DNA of 64,000 nt from Tropicimonas marinistellae (GCF_001509585.1 NZ_LNCI01000006.1:248001-312000); one strand, 5' to 3'. Positions 53,529 to 62,841 are shown, counted from the stretch's first letter. Program-made: numbers and translations. The notes: generated from the letters alone by a model not told the origin.

Positions 53529-54346
53529 GGGCGGAGAAATTTCGCGCCAAGACGGCTACTGTCGCCGCCGTTCATGGCGCTGCCACGGTTGAGCGTTCTG
53601 TCCGGCGCGGCCTCGAGGGTCGTCTCCAACCGCTCCAGCGAGGGCCGCAATTCGCCGGCCAGCGCCACTGGCTCACCTTTTGCCTCGGCCTTGGAGGAGA
53701 CCACCGACACGATCCTCGGCACTCCGTCGAACCACTTGAAAACGGGCGCCCCCGAAGAACCGAAATCCACCGTGCAGGAAACCACGACCACCCCGGCGAC
53801 ACGTTCCAGCACGTGACAGACTTGCTGGAGCGAGGGCGCTTCGGAGCGGTGTTCGGCATAGGAAACGATCCCCACCTCGGCCCCCTTGCGCAGATCGAAT
53901 CCGGTCTCGAACGGCTGAATGCGGGTGCTCCTGATCGGCCGGTCGAGTTCCAGCAGCGCGAGATCCTTTGCAACGCGCGAGATTTGCTTCGGCGCGCCGA
54001 AATCGTAGTCCGGATGCACCACTGCGCGCCGTACGCCCCGATAGGCTTCGGCGCGCCCGTCGCGCCAACCCGCGCGGAACTCCATCTGCTCCACGCCAAT
54101 GCGCACGCCGGTGTCGGCGTCGAAAAGGCAATGCGCCGCCGTCAACACACGCTGCGGTGCAATCAGGGCACCTGTGCAGAACCGTCCGGGGCCCATGTCG
54201 AGCCGGCCAACGGCCTCCCAGCCACGGGTGTCATCGGCCGTCTTGAGCGCGGTCAGGGGTGTGGCGCCGGACGAAACATCCTCGGCGGCGGCGACGCCAC
54301 CAATGGCGAAAAGACCCAAAAACAACAAAGACACTAGACGGAACAC
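53525..54346 (-). CDS. trypsin-like serine protease (S1), first of tandem pair
   Basis: A 273-residue exported protease, clearly a paralogue of its neighbour. The signal peptide is the hydrophobic LVSLLFLGLFAIGGVAAA. The triad residues are in LTAAHCLFDADTG, VAKDLALLELD and VDFGSSGAPVF. I take the GTG at 54346 as start because GGGAGAG precedes it and no in-frame ATG fits the signal peptide. The last bases overlap the next protease start. The glcF 3' end lies 70 bases upstream on the same strand. Confidence 0.88.
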   Translation of the reverse strand: MFRLVSLLFLGLFAIGGVAAAEDVSSGATPLTALKTADDTRGWEAVGRLDMGPGRFCTGALIAPQRVLTAAHCLFDADTGVRIGVEQMEFRAGWRDGRAEAYRGVRRAVVHPDYDFGAPKQISRVAKDLALLELDRPIRSTRIQPFETGFDLRKGAEVGIVSYAEHRSEAPSLQQVCHVLERVAGVVVVSCTVDFGSSGAPVFKWFDGVPRIVSVVSSKAEAKGEPVALAGELRPSLERLETTLEAAPDRTLNRGSAMNGGDSSRLGAKFLRP

Positions 54347-54416
54347 ATGCGCTCTCCCGATGGTTTCCGGCACGGTAGCGGCCGCTTCGGGCGACAATGT
54401 GGCGCTGAACCGCCCG

Positions 54417-55709
54417 TCAGGGAAGGTCGGCGAGCGCCCGAGGACGCGGCCCGCCCGTGGCCCAGTCCATCAACTCTACCGTATGCACCACCGGAAGGTC
54501 GGTGCCAGTGCCGATCTGCATCATGCAGCCGATGTTGCCCGCAGCAATCACTTCCGGCCCCGTCGCTTCGAGCGTGCGCACTTTGCGCGCCTTCAGCTCG
54601 CTGGAAATCTCCGGCTGCAACAGGTTGTACGTGCCCGCCGATCCGCAACAGAGATGCGAATCCGCCGGTTCCAGCACGGTGAACCCCGCCCCCTTGAGCA
54701 AAGCCTTGGGCGGGGCGGTGATCTTCTGGCCGTGTTGCAGGGAACAGGCGGCATGATAGGCCACCCGAAGCGGTTCGGGCGCCTCCGCCTCTGGCCCCAA
54801 ATCCGCCAGAACCTCCGTGATGTCACGGGCAAGCGCACTGACCTGCCCGGCAGCCGCGGCCAGCGGATCATTGCGGAACATGTGACCATAGTCCTTCACG
54901 GTCGTACCGCAGCCGGATGTATTGATGACGATTGCGTCAAGTCCATCGCGTTGCAGCTCGGCCTGCCACGCGTCGATGTTCCGCCGCGCTGCGTCCATTG
55001 CAGCGTCGGCCTTGCCCATGTGATGCGTCACCGCCCCGCAACACCCCTGCCCGCGCGCTACCACCACCTCGCAGCCAAGCCGCGTCAGCAGTCGGATGGT
55101 GGCGTCATTGATATCGGTATTGAGCGCGCGCTGCGCACAGCCGGTCATCAGCGCCACGCGCATCCGCCGCTCTCCTCTTGCAGGAAACACCTGCGGGTCG
55201 TCGTTGCGGCTTACCGGCGGGATCTCTTTCGGCGCCATCGCGAGCATGGCCCGCAGACGCCCATCGGGCATCAGCCCCGCAAGCGGCCGACCGATCTTCG
55301 CCCCCAGAAGCGCCAACCGAAACCGGCCCGGATAGGGGATGATATGGGCAAGAACGGACCGCAGCAGCCGGTCAAGGAGCGGGCGACGATAGGTCTTTTC
55401 CACGTGTTCGCGCGCGTGGTCGATCAGGTGCATGTAGTGCACGCCGGAGGGACAGGTCGTCATGCAGGCGAGACAACTCAGGCACCGGTCGAGATGTTTG
55501 ACGGTCTCTTTGTCCGCCGGCCGGTCGTTTTCCAGCATGTCCTTGATCAGGTAGATCCGTCCGCGCGGGGAGTCGAGCTCGTCGCCCAACACCTGGTAGC
55601 TCGGGCAGGTCGCAGTACAGAAGCCGCAGTGGACACAGGCGCGCAGGATCTCATTGGCACGCGCAATGCCGGGGTCTTCGAGTTGCTCAGGCGTGAAATT
55701 CGTTTGCAT
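54417..55709 (-). CDS. glcF: glycolate oxidase iron-sulfur subunit GlcF
   Basis: A 430-residue subunit with two [4Fe-4S] motifs, CVHCGFCTATCP (about 25-36) and CLSCLACMTTCP (about 76-87), followed by two CCG domains (GCCGAVTHHMG and LCCGSAGTY) that bind further cluster or quinone-linked cofactor. It passes electrons from GlcDE-bound FAD to the respiratory chain during glycolate oxidation to glyoxylate. It starts three bases after the glcE stop, as the third gene of glcDEF. Confidence 0.97.
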   Translation of the reverse strand: MQTNFTPEQLEDPGIARANEILRACVHCGFCTATCPSYQVLGDELDSPRGRIYLIKDMLENDRPADKETVKHLDRCLSCLACMTTCPSGVHYMHLIDHAREHVEKTYRRPLLDRLLRSVLAHIIPYPGRFRLALLGAKIGRPLAGLMPDGRLRAMLAMAPKEIPPVSRNDDPQVFPARGERRMRVALMTGCAQRALNTDINDATIRLLTRLGCEVVVARGQGCCGAVTHHMGKADAAMDAARRNIDAWQAELQRDGLDAIVINTSGCGTTVKDYGHMFRNDPLAAAAGQVSALARDITEVLADLGPEAEAPEPLRVAYHAACSLQHGQKITAPPKALLKGAGFTVLEPADSHLCCGSAGTYNLLQPEISSELKARKVRTLEATGPEVIAAGNIGCMMQIGTGTDLPVVHTVELMDWATGGPRPRALADLP

Positions 55710-55712
55710 GCG

Positions 55713-56837
55713 TTACCCCATGACCCCCGGATTGAGAATACCGCGCGGATCGAACTTCGCCCGAACACCGGCGGATATCGCTGCCAGGGGCGCCGGTTCG
55801 GGATGGAAAGTTCCGAGCCGCGCACGGGTCTCGGCAGAGGCACGCACGAGCGTCGCGTGCCCCGGCACCGCGATCTGCGCGCGTAGGTCCGTGCCTTCGG
55901 GCACGAGTGTCCAAATCAGCCCGCCGCCCCAATCCACCAGATGCCGGAAGCCGCCAGTGCCAAGCGCCCGCGGCAGGTCCGTCGGTTTGACCGACACTCT
56001 CCACACATCGCCCGGCGCATCTGCGAAGGGCGTCACATCCCGGACCTCGCGCCACAGCGCCGCCTGTTCGCCGGGATCGTGCACCACCCGGTCAGGTTCC
56101 GGACCCGCGAGCGCCTTCGCCAACGCCCCGACCCGGTAACGCACCGAATCCGAAAACCCCTCTATGCGCAGCAGCGTGGCCGAGGCCCGGCCGTCCTGCG
56201 CTGGTAGGCAAGCGGCTCCGGTCACCTCGAACGGCGTGCCGAGCGCCGCGGTCATGATCGCGAGCGTGGCCTCCAGATCAAGACCATCCCAGGCCAGCGT
56301 CGCAGACGCCTCCGGCCTCGGCAGCACCTTCAGCGATACCTCGCTCAGCACACCGAGCGTTCCGAAGCTGCCACAAAGAAGCTTCACGAGGTCGTAGCCG
56401 GTGACGTTCTTCATCACCCGACCGCCGTTCTTCAACACCGACCCACGCCCGTCCACGAACCGTACTCCCAGCAGGCTGTCGCGACAGGCACCTGCCTGAA
56501 TGCGCCGGGGACCGGATACATTGGCCGCGACCACGCCTCCGATCGTGGGGTCTCCATCCGTGCCTATCAGCGCCCGATGATCCATGGGTTCGAACGCGAG
56601 CCGCTGCCCCTCTTCTGCCAGTGCGGCGTCCACGTCCCGCAACGGCGTGCCGGCTCGCGCGACCAACGTCAGCGCGCCCGGTTCGTAGAGCGTGATCCCG
56701 GCAATCCCGGCCACCGATAGTGGCTCTCCGCGTGCCATCCCGGCTATTGGCCGCGTGCCACCGCCACGCACCGCCAGCGGACCAGCCGCCGCGGCCACCA
56801 TCTCGGCCAGATCCGCCTCGTTGCTTGGCGCAAGCAT
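55713..56837 (-). CDS. glcE: glycolate oxidase FAD-binding subunit GlcE
   Basis: A 374-residue FAD_binding_4 protein, shorter than GlcD, with the PLAVRGGGTRPIAGMA and DPTIGGVVAANVSGPRR nucleotide-binding segments. It forms the GlcDEF complex at the inner membrane. The ATG at 56837 sits six bases from GGAGGGG. The 100 bases between glcD and glcE hold a repeat element (56853-56880), so this junction is looser than the glcE-glcF one. Confidence 0.95.
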   Translation of the reverse strand: MLAPSNEADLAEMVAAAAGPLAVRGGGTRPIAGMARGEPLSVAGIAGITLYEPGALTLVARAGTPLRDVDAALAEEGQRLAFEPMDHRALIGTDGDPTIGGVVAANVSGPRRIQAGACRDSLLGVRFVDGRGSVLKNGGRVMKNVTGYDLVKLLCGSFGTLGVLSEVSLKVLPRPEASATLAWDGLDLEATLAIMTAALGTPFEVTGAACLPAQDGRASATLLRIEGFSDSVRYRVGALAKALAGPEPDRVVHDPGEQAALWREVRDVTPFADAPGDVWRVSVKPTDLPRALGTGGFRHLVDWGGGLIWTLVPEGTDLRAQIAVPGHATLVRASAETRARLGTFHPEPAPLAAISAGVRAKFDPRGILNPGVMG

Positions 56838-56852
56838 CACACGCCCCTCCGC

Positions 56853-56880
56853 TTCTTCTGTCGCGAAATATCCTCGGGGG
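56853..56880. repeat. short intergenic repeat, copy 2
   Basis: Identical over its 28 bases to 4050-4077 and related to 61171-61195. Here it sits inside the glc operon, between the glcD stop and the glcE start, and overlaps the glcE leader. Confidence 0.6.
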
Positions 56881-56937
56881 TGAATTCGCCGCCAGGCGAA
56901 GAGGGGGCAGACGCCCCCCCGCCCCGACCACCGCCGC

Positions 56938-58374
56938 TCATCCCGCCACCCGGCGCGCCCGCGATGCCGCCAATGGAAAGACCTTGGCCGGGTTGAGCAG
57001 CCATCGCGGGTCGAACACGTCCTTCACCGCCATCTGGATCTCCATGTCCTCGGGCGCGAACTGATGCACCATCAGGTCGCGCTTCTCGATCCCAACCCCG
57101 TGTTCGCCGGTCAGGCATCCGCCCGCCTCGACGCACAGCTTCAGGATCTCGGCGCCGAAACGCTCGCAAAGCTCCAGATCGCCCGGCTTGTTGGCATCGT
57201 AGAGGATCAACGGGTGCATGTTGCCGTCGCCGGCGTGGAATACGTTTCCCACCTGCAATCCGAATTCCTCGCTCATCTCACCGATCCGCCGCAGCACCAT
57301 GGGCAGGGCGCTCACCGGGATGGTGCCGTCGAGACACATGTAGTCGGCAATTTGCCCCATCGCCCCGAATGCCGATTTCCGACCGAGCCAGATCCGCGCG
57401 GATTCCTCGGCCGAGCCGCTCTCACGCAACTCCAGCGGATCGTGCCGGCGCGCGATCTGGAGGATCACCCCGAGCTGCTCGTCGATCTCCGCGTCTGATC
57501 CTTCCACCTCCACGATCAGAAGCGCCTCGCAATCGGGGTAGCCGGCGCGCGCGAAGTCTTCTGTCGCGCGGATGCAAAGACGGTCCATGAACTCGATCGC
57601 CACTGGCAGCACGCCCGCCTTGATGATGTCCGAGACGCATTGTCCCGCCACTTCGGAGCTGGAAAACGCCATCAACACGGGCCGCGCGCCCTCGGGCTTG
57701 GGCAGTATGCGCAGCGTCGCCTCCGTCACCACCCCGAGTTGCCCTTCGGAGCCGCAGACAAGGCCGAGCAGATCGTAGCCCGGCGCATCCAGATGCGCAC
57801 CTCCGAGCTCCACCACCGTGCCGTCCATGAGCACCATGGTCACGCCCAGCAGGTTATTCGTCGTCACGCCATATTTGAGGCAATGCGCGCCGCCGGAATT
57901 CATCGCCACGTTACCGGCAATCGCGCAGGCCAATTGGCTGGAGGGATCGGGTGCATAGAAGAAGCCGGCCTCTTCCACCGCACCGGACACGCTCAGGTTC
58001 GTACGTCCGGTCTGGACCCGAATGACGCGGTTCTCGTAATCGGTCTCCAGTACGGCATTCATCCGTGCCACCCCGAGGAGCACACAATCGGCGGTGGGAA
58101 GCGCCCCCCCGGCAAGCGACGTACCCGCCCCGCGCGGCACCACCGGCACACCCAGTTCATGACAGACACGCAGCGTCGCCGCGACCTCCTCGGTGGAGGC
58201 CGGCAACACAACTGCCATCGGCGGACAGCGGTAGGCGGTCAGCGCATCACATTCATAAGCACGTGTTTCGGCGGCTTCGTGGATTACGGCACCGGCCGGA
58301 AGCACCTCCTGCAAGCGGCGCAGGATGCTATCCTTCTTCGATAGCACCGTCGAATCGGGCTTTGGCATCTCCAT
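56938..58374 (-). CDS. glcD: glycolate oxidase subunit GlcD
   Basis: A 478-residue FAD-linked oxidase, the catalytic subunit. The FAD domain contains VVPRGAGTSLAGGALP and AGNVAMNSGGAHCLKYG, and the substrate domain ends with HAGDGNMHPLI and GCLTGEHGVGIEKRDLM, typical of GlcD/lactate dehydrogenases. It oxidises glycolate to glyoxylate, a photorespiration product common in marine systems. The promoter at 58402-58430 and an overlapping inverted repeat suggest repression or activation at this gene. The start ATG at 58374 follows GGAGGGGG. Confidence 0.97.
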   Translation of the reverse strand: MEMPKPDSTVLSKKDSILRRLQEVLPAGAVIHEAAETRAYECDALTAYRCPPMAVVLPASTEEVAATLRVCHELGVPVVPRGAGTSLAGGALPTADCVLLGVARMNAVLETDYENRVIRVQTGRTNLSVSGAVEEAGFFYAPDPSSQLACAIAGNVAMNSGGAHCLKYGVTTNNLLGVTMVLMDGTVVELGGAHLDAPGYDLLGLVCGSEGQLGVVTEATLRILPKPEGARPVLMAFSSSEVAGQCVSDIIKAGVLPVAIEFMDRLCIRATEDFARAGYPDCEALLIVEVEGSDAEIDEQLGVILQIARRHDPLELRESGSAEESARIWLGRKSAFGAMGQIADYMCLDGTIPVSALPMVLRRIGEMSEEFGLQVGNVFHAGDGNMHPLILYDANKPGDLELCERFGAEILKLCVEAGGCLTGEHGVGIEKRDLMVHQFAPEDMEIQMAVKDVFDPRWLLNPAKVFPLAASRARRVAG

Positions 58375-58389
58375 CCGGCATCCCCCTCC

Positions 58390-58418
58390 AAAATTGGTCA
58401 GATAATGTAACCAATTTT
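58390..58418. promoter_or_regulatory. perfect 9-bp inverted repeat, probable operator of glcDEF
   Basis: AAAATTGGT and ACCAATTTT are separated by 11 bases, so the arm centres are 20 bp apart (about two helical turns on one face). The repeat overlaps the predicted glcD -10 and spacer. The TTGGT...ACCAA arms recall GntR-type sites, but the spacing is wider than the usual TTGGTnnnACCAA. Confidence 0.65.
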
Positions 58419-58430
58419 GCCGTGTTGCAA
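58402..58430 (-). promoter_or_regulatory. predicted promoter of glcDEF
   Basis: On the minus strand TTGCAA (58425-58430) and CATTAT (58402-58407) are 17 bases apart; each matches its consensus at four of six positions. The start codon is about 28 bases beyond the -10. Confidence 0.5.
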
Positions 58431-58458
58431 GCGCCACGTGGCAAGGTAGGGTCCGCCC

Positions 58459-59181
58459 ATGACACTTCTTGGAACGCTCGAGCTGTTCGCCTGGCCGGAC
58501 TTCGCGGCCGTCGCGATCCTGGCGCTGGCCTCCTTCGGGATCGGCTGGGTCATCGAGCACCCGTTCGGCAAACGCCTGTCCACCTCGATCCTGATGCGAC
58601 GCTATCGGGAAGACTGGATGCGCGCCTTCGTCACGCGACAACCACGGATCTTCGACAGCGGCATTCTCGATTCCCTGCGCCAGGGTACGCTGTTCTTCGC
58701 ATCCTCCTCGATGATCGCCATCGGTGGTGGCTTGGCGCTCATCGGCAATCCCCAACCGCTGCGCGACGTCGCCAGCGACCTCACGCAAAGCCAGACGCCC
58801 GAAGCGATCTGGGAGATCAAGATCCTGCTGATCCTGCTGCTGCTGAGCAGCGCCTTTTTGCATTTCGTCTGGGCGCACCGGCTCTTTGGCTATTGCGCGG
58901 TGCTCATGGCCTCCGTGCCGAACGATCCAGAAGACCCACACGCCTATCCCAGGGCCGCCAAGGCGGCCGAAATCAATGCCCTCGCCGCCCGCAGCTTCAA
59001 CCGCGGGATGCGCGCGGTCTACTTCGCGCTAGGGTCGGTCGCATGGCTCGCCGGCGCCGTCCCGCTGATGATCGGCACGATCGTCGTGCTGCTTGTGATC
59101 TGGAGGCGCGAGTTTGCCTCCCGCAGCCGCGACGTGTTGCGCCGCCCTGACTTACCTGTCGGGCAGGACCAGAAACCCTGA
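58459..59181 (+). CDS. DUF599 family membrane protein
   Basis: A 240-residue inner-membrane protein with about four hydrophobic segments (near residues 12-30, 76-92, 118-136 and 190-210) and a cytoplasmic RRYREDWMRAF motif typical of DUF599. Function unknown. It is divergent from glcD across 84 bases that contain the inverted repeat, so it may share that control. Confidence 0.85.
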   Translation: MTLLGTLELFAWPDFAAVAILALASFGIGWVIEHPFGKRLSTSILMRRYREDWMRAFVTRQPRIFDSGILDSLRQGTLFFASSSMIAIGGGLALIGNPQPLRDVASDLTQSQTPEAIWEIKILLILLLLSSAFLHFVWAHRLFGYCAVLMASVPNDPEDPHAYPRAAKAAEINALAARSFNRGMRAVYFALGSVAWLAGAVPLMIGTIVVLLVIWRREFASRSRDVLRRPDLPVGQDQKP

Positions 59182-59277
59182 CGCACCCTCGCTCTCGCCT
59201 GTCTCGGCACCCACCCGCGGCGCTCCGTTGACGGGATCGTGACCACAGGCAGAGGCGAATTGTGGCAGGGTTGCGCC

Positions 59278-59673
59278 ATGACGGTTGAGCACTTCTTCCA
59301 GTCCCTCGTCCTGGCCGGCGCCTTGTGCGCCGGCTCTTTCTTATTGCCGGCCCTCGGGGCGGCACACGCCGACCCCGCGGTCATCGAGGCCGCGGACGCC
59401 CGCAGCGACGGACAGGGCTGGACCATTGCCGTAACGCTCAGCCACGGCGACACTGGCTGGGACGACTACGCGGATGGCTGGCGCATCCTAGCGCCCGACG
59501 GCTCGGTGCTCGCCACCCGCGTTCTCGCCCATCCGCATGTGAACGAGCAACCATTCACACGCAGCCTTGGTGGCGTGGTGATACCGGGCGAGTTGAACGA
59601 GATCGTCATCGAGGCCAGCACATCGACGGGCGGCTGGGACGGGGCGCGCTATCGGCTACGCCTGGCGCGCTGA
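59278..59673 (+). CDS. small exported beta-rich protein
   Basis: A 131-residue protein with a signal peptide (about residues 1-32, ending AAHADP) and a compact beta-sandwich-like mature part containing the segments GWDDYADGWRILAPDGSVLATRVLAHPH and GELNEIVIEAST. I take the ATG at 59278, since an upstream in-frame start would put 13 polar residues before the signal peptide. It lies 45 bases before rimO on the same strand. No function can be given. Confidence 0.75.
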   Translation: MTVEHFFQSLVLAGALCAGSFLLPALGAAHADPAVIEAADARSDGQGWTIAVTLSHGDTGWDDYADGWRILAPDGSVLATRVLAHPHVNEQPFTRSLGGVVIPGELNEIVIEASTSTGGWDGARYRLRLAR

Positions 59674-59718
59674 GCGCTTGCCCTTTCGTCGCACGCGCCG
59701 CACCGCTATATGCGCCCC

Positions 59719-61110
59719 ATGTCCACCGCGTCCAGCAATCCGCCCGACCTTCGCCCCGACCTCGCCCGCGCCAGGGTGACGGAGTCCGCCCGACCCGGCC
59801 AGCCGACGATCGGCATGGTCTCGCTCGGCTGCCCCAAGGCGCTTGTGGACAGCGAGCGAATCCTGACGCGTCTGCGCGCGGAGGGCTACGGGATCTCGCC
59901 GGATTACGCCGGTGCCGACGCGGTGATCGTGAACACCTGCGGATTCCTCGACAGTGCGAAAGCCGAAAGCCTGGAGGCAATCGGCGAAGCGCTGAAGGAG
60001 AACGGCAAGGTGCTTGTCACGGGCTGTCTGGGCGCGGAACCCGACTACATCACCGGCACCCACCCGAAAGTCCTCGCCGTCACCGGCCCCCACCAATACG
60101 AACAGGTGCTGGACGCCGTGCATGCCGCGGTTCCGCCCGATCCGGACCCGTTCGTGGACCTGATGCCCGCCAGCGGCGTTCGACTCACGCCGCGCCACTA
60201 CAGTTACCTAAAGATTTCAGAAGGTTGCAATCACAAGTGCAAGTTCTGCATCATCCCCGACATGCGCGGACGCCTCGCCAGCCGCCCGGCGCACGCAATC
60301 CTTCGCGAGGCGGAGAAACTGGTGGAGAACGGCGTGCGGGAACTGCTGGTCATCAGCCAGGACACCTCCGCCTATGGCGTAGACCGAAAGCACGACACGC
60401 ACCCGTGGAAAGGTGGCGAGGTGCGCAGCCATATCACGGATCTGGCTGGTAAATTGGGAGAGTTGGGCGCCTGGGTGCGGCTGCACTACATCTACCCCTA
60501 CCCGCACGTGCGCGACCTGATCCCGTTGATGGCGGAAGGGTTGGTGTTGCCCTACCTGGACATCCCGTTCCAGCACGCACACCCCGATACGCTCAAACGC
60601 ATGGCGCGGCCCGCGGCAACAGCGAAGACACTGGACGAAATCGCCGCGTGGCGGGCGATCTGCCCCGAGTTGACACTGAGGTCGACCTTCATCGTCGGCT
60701 ACCCGGGCGAGACGGAGGAAGAATTCCAGACCCTGCTCGACTGGATGGACGAGGCGAAACTCGACCGCGTGGGCTGCTTCCAATACGAGAACGTCGATGG
60801 CGCACGCTCCAACGACCTGCCCGGCCATGTACCGGATGAGGCGAAACAGGAGCGGTGGGAACGATTCATGCAGAAGGCGCAGGAAATCTCCGAAACAAAG
60901 CTCGCCGCCAAGGTGGGAAAACGTCTGGAGGCCATCGTCGATCTGGTGGAGGACGACGCCGCCACCTGCCGGACCAAGGCCGACGCACCCGAGATCGACG
61001 GCAATCTCTTCATCGATGACGGTCACGAAGCACTTGAACCCGGCCAGATCGTCACCGTCGAGGTGGACGAGGCGAGCGAATACGACCTCTGGGGCCGCCT
61101 GGTGAACTGA
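59719..61110 (+). CDS. rimO: ribosomal protein S12 methylthiotransferase RimO
   Basis: A 463-residue radical-SAM methylthiotransferase that adds a methylthio group to an Asp of ribosomal protein S12. The N-terminal UPF0004 domain carries cysteines in SLGCPK, VNTCGF and TGCLG for the auxiliary cluster. The radical-SAM triad CNHKCKFC follows, and a C-terminal TRAM domain ends the protein. The start at 59719 is one of two close ATGs. It depends on Fe-S biogenesis factors such as the YgfZ and SufT proteins encoded earlier in the window. Confidence 0.97.
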   Translation: MSTASSNPPDLRPDLARARVTESARPGQPTIGMVSLGCPKALVDSERILTRLRAEGYGISPDYAGADAVIVNTCGFLDSAKAESLEAIGEALKENGKVLVTGCLGAEPDYITGTHPKVLAVTGPHQYEQVLDAVHAAVPPDPDPFVDLMPASGVRLTPRHYSYLKISEGCNHKCKFCIIPDMRGRLASRPAHAILREAEKLVENGVRELLVISQDTSAYGVDRKHDTHPWKGGEVRSHITDLAGKLGELGAWVRLHYIYPYPHVRDLIPLMAEGLVLPYLDIPFQHAHPDTLKRMARPAATAKTLDEIAAWRAICPELTLRSTFIVGYPGETEEEFQTLLDWMDEAKLDRVGCFQYENVDGARSNDLPGHVPDEAKQERWERFMQKAQEISETKLAAKVGKRLEAIVDLVEDDAATCRTKADAPEIDGNLFIDDGHEALEPGQIVTVEVDEASEYDLWGRLVN

Positions 61111-61170
61111 GCCGGCCGTGACCCTGTCGCCAACTTTGCGCGACGGTGCCGATCCCTGTCAGGGGGCGGG

Positions 61171-61195
61171 TTTCTTCTGTCTGGAAATATCCAGG
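61171..61195. repeat. short intergenic repeat, copy 3 (diverged)
   Basis: TTTCTTCTGTC followed by TGGAAATATCCAGG; it shares the TTCTTCTGTC and GAAATATCC blocks with the other two copies. Here the core can pair as CTGG/CCAG. It lies 60 bases after rimO and before the convergent lipoprotein gene. Confidence 0.5.
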
Positions 61196-61271
61196 TAGCC
61201 CAACGGCACGCATGCGCGCCGGCAAAGGTGCGCCGTAGCCCGCCGCTCGCCGAGAAACATCGATGATCGCG

Positions 61272-61583
61272 TCAGCGCCGTGGCACCGAATAGAGGCGGT
61301 AGCCTTGAGTCACTGCGACCAACTGCGCGCCGGTTTCTGTCTCGAAAACACCGACACCTTCGTAATCCTCCGGGCACCCCACGAAATCGGCCGCATCGTC
61401 GAGGAACTGGTTGGTGTAGGCGTTCTCTCCCACGCGAACACATTGGTCTGCCGGGTCTCTGTAGCCACCTAGCAACGGCAACGGCTCGGCGGTGGGCGTT
61501 TCACCCGGATTGCCAACCGACTCTTCCGCAGGCGTACAGGCCAGGAGCGTCGGCAGCAGGGTGGCCGCGATGATCGCGCGCAT
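61272..61583 (-). CDS. small lipoprotein
   Basis: A 103-residue predicted lipoprotein: signal peptide RAIIAATLLPTLLAC with a lipobox LLAC, so acylated at Cys16. The mature part has two further cysteines (DQCVRVGE and FVGCPEDY) and a compact C-terminus. Its family is unknown to me. Likely attached to the outer or inner membrane facing the periplasm. Confidence 0.75.
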   Translation of the reverse strand: MRAIIAATLLPTLLACTPAEESVGNPGETPTAEPLPLLGGYRDPADQCVRVGENAYTNQFLDDAADFVGCPEDYEGVGVFETETGAQLVAVTQGYRLYSVPRR

Positions 61584-61696
61584 CGGTCATCTCCTTCTGT
61601 TGGACAGCTGCATTCTAGGCGGGATCTTGCGAAACGCCACTGCCCTGTGGCCACGCTCGATGGGCACGACTGGCCGCCTCGCGAGCAGCGCGTTTC

Positions 61697-62026
61697 TCAA
61701 TGCGGGCGCAGGGCTTCCAATGCGTGCGCGTTTCGGCAAAATCCCGGCGCGCGAACCGGCGCCGCGCCGCACCCCGATTGCCCTCCGAGCCACCGCTGGC
61801 AGGAGTCCACATGCGGACATGTCCGGCAGACATCCACAAGGTCACGATATTGGTCGGGGCTCAGCCGCCCCTCCTTCAGCGCACGCGTGAAGTTCAAACC
61901 GATCGAGCGGCCGACGCTGCGGGTCAACCAGAAATGCAGGTCGCTGTCACCGGGCACGGGGGTGCATTTTCCCGTCGCGCCTTTGGAGTGGTGTCCCGGG
62001 AATTCGGATGCAGCCCCCTTTGCCAT
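61697..62026 (-). CDS. DUF6455 family cysteine-motif protein, second of pair
   Basis: A 109-residue protein whose core has four or more conserved cysteines: CRTCPHVDSCQRWL and later CGAAP/FCRNAH. This is the DUF6455 pattern in Rhodobacterales. The ATG at 62026 lies four bases after the stop of its paralogue, so both are on one message; a GTG nearer the conserved HFWLTRSVGRSIGL region may be the true start. The cysteines could bind iron or zinc. Function unknown. Confidence 0.7.
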   Translation of the reverse strand: MAKGAASEFPGHHSKGATGKCTPVPGDSDLHFWLTRSVGRSIGLNFTRALKEGRLSPDQYRDLVDVCRTCPHVDSCQRWLGGQSGCGAAPVRAPGFCRNAHALEALRPH

Positions 62027-62030
62027 CGGT

Positions 62031-62318
62031 TCAGGCGACCGCCGCGGGCTTGTCCGCCTCCTCCTGCGCCACCCTGAGTGCGGCGAAGAGCTTGGCGTTC
62101 ACGCAGGTTTCCGGTGCGGCATCGATTTCTGGATTCTCCTGCAACCAGTGCGGACACTCTCCGGCCCATTCGCAGCCACGGCACTTCTGGACGGTGTTTG
62201 CCCATCCTTCCTGATTGAAGCGGCCTTCCTCGATGGCACCTTGCAGATCCACACCTGCAGCCTTCGCCATGCTGAGCGCCAGCCAGTAATGATCGCGTTC
62301 CGAGCCGAGTGGTCTCAT
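62031..62318 (-). CDS. DUF6455 family cysteine-motif protein, first of pair
   Basis: A 95-residue protein with CRGCEWAGECPHWL and a following ETCVNAKLF, matching the neighbouring paralogue in spacing, and an N-terminal HYWLALSMAKAAGVDLQGAI helix. Same proposed family, DUF6455. It starts at an ATG in the 253 bases before the divergent 81-residue protein gene. No function known. Confidence 0.75.
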   Translation of the reverse strand: MRPLGSERDHYWLALSMAKAAGVDLQGAIEEGRFNQEGWANTVQKCRGCEWAGECPHWLQENPEIDAAPETCVNAKLFAALRVAQEEADKPAAVA

Positions 62319-62571
62319 GTCCTGATCCTATTCTGTCCCGTCCTGTTCCGTGGACGTCAGCTTGCACACCAATTGCCCAGCGACATTGATGCAGGTCAAG
62401 GCGCCCCCCTGAGAGCCGTGATGCAGCCCGCCATGCGAGAATCGAATACCTTTTCGGTGACAAAACGCCCAAAAACACAGCACTCAGAGAAGCATGACGC
62501 TCATGCGCCGCAGCGACGCGCCGGAACCGGTGGTGGCTGACAGCGCAATCGGCAGGCGCTATTGTCAGCCC

Positions 62572-62817
62572 ATGTTTACCATCGAGCACGAATTCGACGC
62601 GACCGTGATCACTCTGGTCGACGAGGCGCCCGCCCCGATCCAGGAGGATATCACCGTCAACGCGTTCGAGGATTGCGTCACCGTCGAGCAACTAGACCCG
62701 CGCAGCGATACGGTGCAGAAGATCACTCTGTCGCTACAGCAATTGCGCGACCTCTCGGCGGCGCTCGACCTGCCGGAGGGCATCTATCGCCTTCGGCGCG
62801 GAACGCCCGAGCCTTAG
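62572..62817 (+). CDS. conserved small protein, 81 aa
   Basis: A short acidic protein, predicted beta-strands followed by a helix (LSLQQLRDLSAALDL). I recall close relatives in many Rhodobacterales with the same start (FTIEHEFDATVITLVDE), all uncharacterised. The ATG at 62572 is preferred over an upstream in-frame start because the conserved N-terminus begins there. Divergent from the DUF6455 pair. Confidence 0.75.
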   Translation: MFTIEHEFDATVITLVDEAPAPIQEDITVNAFEDCVTVEQLDPRSDTVQKITLSLQQLRDLSAALDLPEGIYRLRRGTPEP

Positions 62818-62841
62818 CGCCCGCTGCACCGCGGGATCCGG

